Assembly: GCF_001667885.1 (NCBI RefSeq)
Contig: NZ_LZJW01000012.1
Coordinates: 1-64,000 of the forward strand
Direction: 5' to 3'
Source: Mycobacterium scrofulaceum
GTDB lineage: Bacteria > Actinomycetota > Actinomycetes > Mycobacteriales > Mycobacteriaceae
Length of the DNA stretch: 64,000 nucleotides
The stretch's first letter is position 1. Every line of letters begins with the position of its first letter. This document shows positions 60,241 to 64,000 of this stretch, piece after piece. A program made the position numbers and the translations under genes. The notes below the pieces were generated by a model. That model was not told the origin of the DNA and ran no database searches. It worked only from the letters and a program-made list of their open reading frames with translations.

Positions 60241-61556
60241 CGATACTCTCTCAGCCGGGGCCACAGGCCCAGCGCCACCGCGATCGCGGCGCCGAGGCTG
60301 AGCACCACGCCGCCGACCTGCGCGCCGGACAGCCCGCTGCGCGCGCTCAGGACGTCGTTGCGCAGGTGGTTGCGGCTCTGGTCGATGGCCTTGACCAACT
60401 GGTCCTCGAGCTTGTCGAACGCCGGGGTGGAGTCGTCCTCGCTGCTACCGAGGGCCACCTGGGTGGCCGCCCGGTAGTTGCCCACCGAGATGTAGGAGTT
60501 GATCCGGTCGTTGGCCTGCCGCCAGCGCAGCAGCAGCTGGTCGGCGCCCTCCAGGTCGGGCTTGTCGACGGCGTCGCTGCGGACCATGTACTGGTCGAGC
60601 TGGGAGTGCATGGAGTCGATGCGCTGGTAGAACGACTGCTTGCGCTTCTCCTCGTCCCCGCGGCGGATCAGCGACAGCGTCTCGTCGGCGCGGGCCTGCT
60701 GGGCGGTGATCGCGACGTTGGTCACGATCCGCAGCGAGTCCGCGGCGGTGTTCTTGGCGCTACGGCTGGCGGCCGTGGAGATCGTAAGCGCAGTTCCGAC
60801 CCATACCACCATGACGAGAATAGCGAGACCGCCCACGACCAGCCCCGGGTTGATCCGGCGCCGGGTGCGCCGGGCCAGCCACCGATGGGAGAAGGCGCCG
60901 AAGACCGCGGTCGCGGTGACCACCAGGATGACCGGCGCCGGAATCTGCGTGGACGCGGTGGTTTCGGCGTCCACCCGCTCCGACGTCGCCTGATACAGCT
61001 GCGCCGCGTCGGGCAGGATCGTCGACTGCATCAGCCCCGAGGCCTCCGACAGGTACGACGAACCGACCGGGTTGCCCTCCCGGTTGTTGGTGCGTGCGAT
61101 TTCGATCAGGCCGGTGTAGACGGCCAGTTCGGCATTGATCCGGCCCAGCAGCTGCACCAGCGGTTCGTCGGTGAGCCCACTCGACGCGCGGGTGACCGCC
61201 ACCGCCGCGTCGGTGATGGCCTGCTCGTAGCGCTGCCGCACGGGCGGCGGCTCGGCCTCGGCGATGAACGCGGTGGCCGCCGCGGCGTCGGCCACCGAGA
61301 GGGTGGTGTAGAGCCGTCCGGCGGCGAACGACAGCGGCTCGGTGTGGTTGAGCACCGTGGTCAGCACCTGCTGCCGGTGGTTGATCGTGGTCGAGGTGGC
61401 GAAGGCGCAGATGCCGCCGAGCACGGCCAGCACGATTCCGATGCTCAGGATGCGACCCGGGGTGGTGGAGATGAACCACCAGCGCGGGTGGGCTGGTTCT
61501 GCCGGCGACCGCGACCCCTGCGGTTCCGTCGACGGGTGCGCCAGCTCAACCGTCAC
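60237..61556 (-). CDS. glnX: Transmembrane sensor GlnX
   Basis: 439-aa membrane protein with four hydrophobic segments (about 35-52, 205-225, 240-262, 415-433). Two extracytoplasmic helical domains are the kind that sense ligand or a bound SBP. It transmits GlnH occupancy to PknG in mycobacteria. The GTG start at 61556 heads the three-gene operon glnX-glnH-pknG, with all junctions overlapping. This implies balanced production of one signalling complex. Confidence 0.92.
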
Positions 61557-61657
61557 GTCGAATCAGCCCTCATCTTTCGCGGCCCCTGGAACGCTGCACG
61601 AAACTCTATAAGCGAATTCTAAGAGGATGTTGCGGCGGATGGGTGGAGGCAGACCAA

Positions 61658-62326
61658 TTGACCAGCCGATCACGTGCATATCCTGAACGCGTGCAGGGCG
61701 ACGGTGACGGATGGGTGGTTTCCGACAGCGGCGCCCACTATTGGGGCCGGTTCGGCGCGGCGGGTCTGCTGCTGCGGGCCCCGCGGCCGGACGGCACCCC
61801 CGCGGTGCTGCTGCAGCATCGCGCGGTCTGGAGCCACCAGGGCGGCACCTGGGGTCTGCCGGGCGGCGCGCGCGACAGCCACGAGACGCCGGAGGAGACC
61901 GCCGTCCGCGAAGCGCACGAGGAGGCCGGCCTGCCGGGCGAGCTGCTGACCGTGCGGTCGACGGTGGTCACCGCCGAGGTCGCCGGGCTCGGCGGCGCGC
62001 GCTGGACCTACACCACGGTCGTCGCCGACGCGGCCGAGCAGCTGTCGACCGTGCCCAACCGGGAGAGCGCCGAGATGCGCTGGGTCGCCGAGGACGAGGT
62101 CGCCGACCTGCCGCTGCACCCCGGCTTCGCGGCGAGCTGGCAACGGCTGCGCACCGCCACGGCGCTGGTCCCGCTGGGCCAGGGCGACGAACGACGGCGT
62201 CACCTGCCACGCACGATCGAGATCGAGGCGGGCGTCTTCGTCTGGTGCATGCCGGGCCCACCGCTGCAGGCCGACGAGGCGCCGCTTCATCCGCGAATCA
62301 ACTCGCTGCTGCAAGCGCTGAGCTGA
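61658..62326 (+). CDS. mutT3: Nudix hydrolase MutT3
   Basis: 222-aa Nudix protein. The Nudix box is [24 protein letters not shown], given here as its ends [12 protein letters not shown] and REAHEEAGL, with all catalytic Glu present. MutT-type enzymes of this branch hydrolyse oxidised nucleotides or diphosphates. The TTG at 61658 is chosen because GGAGG (61645-61649) lies 8 nt upstream. A GTG at 61643 would overlap that site. The last 29 nt overlap the thiE 3' end in antisense. Confidence 0.88.
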   Translation: MTSRSRAYPERVQGDGDGWVVSDSGAHYWGRFGAAGLLLRAPRPDGTPAVLLQHRAVWSHQGGTWGLPGGARDSHETPEETAVREAHEEAGLPGELLTVRSTVVTAEVAGLGGARWTYTTVVADAAEQLSTVPNRESAEMRWVAEDEVADLPLHPGFAASWQRLRTATALVPLGQGDERRRHLPRTIEIEAGVFVWCMPGPPLQADEAPLHPRINSLLQALS

Positions 62327-62969
62327 GCCGCTGCGCCGCCGCGCGCGGGTCGGGGGCCGCGGTGATCGCCCGCACCACCACGATGCGCTGGGCGCCGGCG
62401 GCCAGCACCTCGGGCAGCCGCTGCTCGTCGATGCCGCCGATCGCGAACCACGGCTTGTCCCCGGCGAACCCGGCCGCCGCCCGCACCAGCCCGAGGCCGG
62501 GTGCCGTCCGGCCCGGCTTGGTGGGGGTGGGCCAGCAGGGGCCGACGCAGAAGTAGTCGGCTTCGCCCGCGGCGGCCGCGGCGGCCTGGTCGGCGTCGTG
62601 GCTGGACAGGCCCAGCAGCGTGTCGGGGCCGACGAAGTCCCGGGCCACGTCCAGCGGCAGGTCGCCCTGCCCCAGGTGCAGCACGTCGGCGCCGGCGGCG
62701 CGGGCGATGTCGGCGCGGTCGTTCACCGCGAACAGCGCGCCGTGCCGGTGGGCCGTGTCGGCCAGGATCTCGCAGGCGGCCAGCTCGTCGCGCGCCTCGA
62801 GGGGCCCGAACCGCTGCTCGCCGGGGGACCCCTTGTCGCGGAGCTGGATGATGTCGACCCCGCCGGCCAGGGCGGCGTCGGCGAACTGGGCCAGATCGCC
62901 GCGCTCGCGGCGCGCGTCGGTGCAGAGATATAGCCGCGCGGCCGCCAGCCGGGTAACTCGCTGATGCAC
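62298..62969 (-). CDS. thiE: Thiamine-phosphate synthase ThiE
   Basis: 223-aa TIM-barrel enzyme joining hydroxymethylpyrimidine diphosphate and thiazole phosphate (Rv0414c, 222 aa). Conserved motifs are [63 protein letters not shown] and AIGGID. The GTG start at 62969 is 6 nt after TAGCGT and has no Shine-Dalgarno, so it is probably leaderless. It is divergent from thiO, and only thiO is preceded by the riboswitch. Confidence 0.95.
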   Translation of the reverse strand: MHQRVTRLAAARLYLCTDARRERGDLAQFADAALAGGVDIIQLRDKGSPGEQRFGPLEARDELAACEILADTAHRHGALFAVNDRADIARAAGADVLHLGQGDLPLDVARDFVGPDTLLGLSSHDADQAAAAAAGEADYFCVGPCWPTPTKPGRTAPGLGLVRAAAGFAGDKPWFAIGGIDEQRLPEVLAAGAQRIVVVRAITAAPDPRAAAQRLSSALAAAS

Positions 62970-62975
62970 ACCGCG

Positions 62976-62993
62976 ACGCTAGCGCGCTAGCGT
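62976..62993. promoter_or_regulatory. Perfect palindrome providing both thiE and thiO -10 boxes
   Basis: ACGCTAGCG|CGCTAGCGT is an 18-bp perfect palindrome. Read leftward its end is TAGCGT, 6 nt from the thiE GTG. Read rightward its end is TAGCGT at 62988-62993, about 20 nt before the riboswitch. Both are TANNNT boxes. Confidence 0.65.
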
Positions 62994-63012
62994 GGAGGCC
63001 GAAGAACCTACA

Positions 63013-63101
63013 GACACGGGAGTCCCGGGAACGGGGTCTGAGAGTGGGCGCGCCGCCCTTACCGTCACACCTGATCCGGGTCATGCCGGCGAAGGGAGGC
63101 C
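63013..63101 (+). ncRNA. TPP riboswitch (THI element) ahead of thiO
   Basis: The conserved thi-box residues are present in order: GGGTCTGAGA, then CCCTTACCGTCACACCTGATCCGGGTCATGCC in part (ACACCTGATCCGGGTCATGCC condensed to its ends ACCTGAT and TCATGCC), then GGCGAAGGGAGG. These form the pyrimidine and pyrophosphate sensor arms. The element ends 5 nt before the thiO ATG at 63107, so ligand binding would mask the ribosome-binding AGGGAGG. Translation-level repression by thiamine diphosphate is expected. Confidence 0.93.
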
Positions 63102-63106
63102 CCTGA

Positions 63107-64000
63107 ATGGACGGGACGCCATCGGAGCTCGGGTCGCTGGCTGTCATCGGTGGCGGCGTCATCGGCCTGGCGGTGGCGCGGCGCGCGGCGCAGGCGGGGT
63201 GGTCGGTGCGGGTGCACCGCACCGCCGACGCGGGCGCGTCGTGGGTGGCCGGCGGCATGCTGGCCCCGCACAGCGAAGGCTGGCCCGGCGAGGAACGGCT
63301 GTTGCGGCTGGGCCTCGAGTCGCTGCGGTTGTGGCGCGAGGGCGGCTTCCTCGACGGGCTGCCGCCGCAGGTGGTCACCGCCCGCGAGTCGCTGGTGGTG
63401 GCGGTCGACCGGGCTGACGTCGCGGACCTGCGCACCGTCGCCGACTGGCTGTCCGCGCAGGGGCACCCGGTGGTCTGGGAGACGGCAGCCCGGGAGCTGG
63501 AACCCCTGCTGGCGCAAGGCATCCGGCACGGCTTTCGGGCGCCCACCGAGTTGGCGGTGGACAACCGCGCGGTGCTCGAGGCCCTGTCCGCGGAGTGCGA
63601 GCGGCTCGGGGTGCGCTGGGCCCCGCCGGCGCGCGACCTGTCGGTCGACGGCGAAGCGGTCGTCATCGCCAACGGGATCGACGCCCCCGCGCTGTGGCCG
63701 GGCCTGCCGGTGCGCCCGGTCAAGGGCGAGGTGCTGCGGCTGCGCTGGCGGCGGGGGTGTATGCCGGTGCCGCAGCGCGTCATTCGCGCCCGGGTCCACG
63801 GGCGCCAGGTGTACCTCGTTCCGCGCGCCGACGGGGTGGTCGTCGGCGCCACCCAGTACGAGCACGGGCGTGACACCGCCCCGGTGGTCTCGGGGGTGCG
63901 CGACCTGCTCGACGACGCCTGCGCGGTGCTGCCGGCGCTGGGCGAATACGAGTTGGCCGAGTGCGCCGCCGGGCTGCGCCCGCTGACGCCCGACAACCTG
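63107..64000 (+). CDS. thiO: Glycine oxidase ThiO (partial, runs off the window)
   Basis: 298 codons are visible with no stop before the edge. The M. tuberculosis protein is about 340 aa. ThiO is an FAD-dependent oxidase making dehydroglycine (iminoglycine) for the thiazole ring of thiamine. The FAD motif is LAVIGGGVIGLAVARRAA at residues 11-28, followed by GASWVAGGMLAPHSEGWPG and later PVKGEVLRLRW and VPRADGVVVGATQ. AGGGAGG, the 3' part of the riboswitch, is the ribosome-binding site. thiS, thiG and others usually follow. Confidence 0.93.
   Translation, partial: MDGTPSELGSLAVIGGGVIGLAVARRAAQAGWSVRVHRTADAGASWVAGGMLAPHSEGWPGEERLLRLGLESLRLWREGGFLDGLPPQVVTARESLVVAVDRADVADLRTVADWLSAQGHPVVWETAARELEPLLAQGIRHGFRAPTELAVDNRAVLEALSAECERLGVRWAPPARDLSVDGEAVVIANGIDAPALWPGLPVRPVKGEVLRLRWRRGCMPVPQRVIRARVHGRQVYLVPRADGVVVGATQYEHGRDTAPVVSGVRDLLDDACAVLPALGEYELAECAAGLRPLTPDNL

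Overview
The window is high-GC chromosomal DNA from a slow-growing Mycobacterium, most like the M. avium complex. The evidence is gene content, protein lengths and start sites that match M. tuberculosis homologues (ClpB 848 aa, PurA 432, AckA 385, Fba 344, XdhC 380, the flavohaemoglobin 390), the mycobacterial regulatory elements (HAIR operators, SigH-type promoters, leaderless TANNNT promoters), and lineage markers such as PknG-GlnH-GlnX, Fgd1, TtfA and HspR. H37Rv locus numbers in the entries are from memory of that genome, not from a search. I see no tRNA, rRNA, transposase, prophage, CRISPR array or PE/PPE gene.

Layout. 1-361: an inverted 145-bp copy of part of the large-subunit gene, abutting a truncated exported-protein start. 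0.36-6.2 kb: a three-subunit molybdenum hydroxylase (coxS, coxM, coxL-like), a MobA/MocA-like nucleotidyltransferase and an AnsP2-type permease. 6.25-10.5 kb: the dnaK-grpE-dnaJ1-hspR heat-shock operon with a SigH-type promoter and two HspR operators. 10.6-14.4 kb: a convergent unit of membrane protein, type II flavohaemoglobin and aldose 1-epimerase, diverging from a TetR gene with two matching operators. 14.4-21.5 kb: DUF3060 protein, clpB (HAIR plus SigH), ttfA, an SDR, pyrE, a lipoprotein and a SpoU methyltransferase. 21.6-28.8 kb: xdhC and coxG left without an adjacent CO dehydrogenase, eutBC, a GH76 enzyme and acetoacetyl-CoA synthetase. 28.8-37.8 kb: dedA, fba, envelope and unknown genes, a CDF metal exporter with its own operator, a site-2-type protease, a secreted histidine phosphatase, purA and a hotdog protein. 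37.8-42 kb: purT, rhodanese, metZ, ndhA. 42-46.5 kb: a TetR-associated acyl-CoA catabolic operon. 46.5-49 kb: small and accessory enzymes. 49.2-53.4 kb: fgd1-pta-ackA. 53.4-56.9 kb: a Tat-exported DUF1501/DUF1800 pair and a DUF559-like protein. 57-61.6 kb: glnX-glnH-pknG. 61.7-64 kb: mutT3, thiE, and thiO behind a TPP riboswitch.

How the parts work together. HspR, made from the dnaK operon, should repress both dnaK and clpB through the three HAIR sites, with SigH activating the same two promoters. GlnX/GlnH pass amino-acid availability to PknG. Pta-AckA interconvert acetyl-CoA and acetate. Fgd1 makes F420H2. Relative to H37Rv gene order, the block from about 10.6 to 37.8 kb is inverted between hspR and purT, and the Rv0373c-Rv0375c CO dehydrogenase is missing from its expected place beside xdhC.

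The most unusual signals are: a single perfect palindrome that supplies both divergent -10 boxes for thiE and thiO; a CDF exporter promoter embedded in an inverted-repeat operator; paired TetR operators controlling a flavohaemoglobin/mutarotase operon; a SigH -35 placed in the spacer of the clpB HAIR; a leaderless small ORF ahead of purA; and several intergenic repeats.
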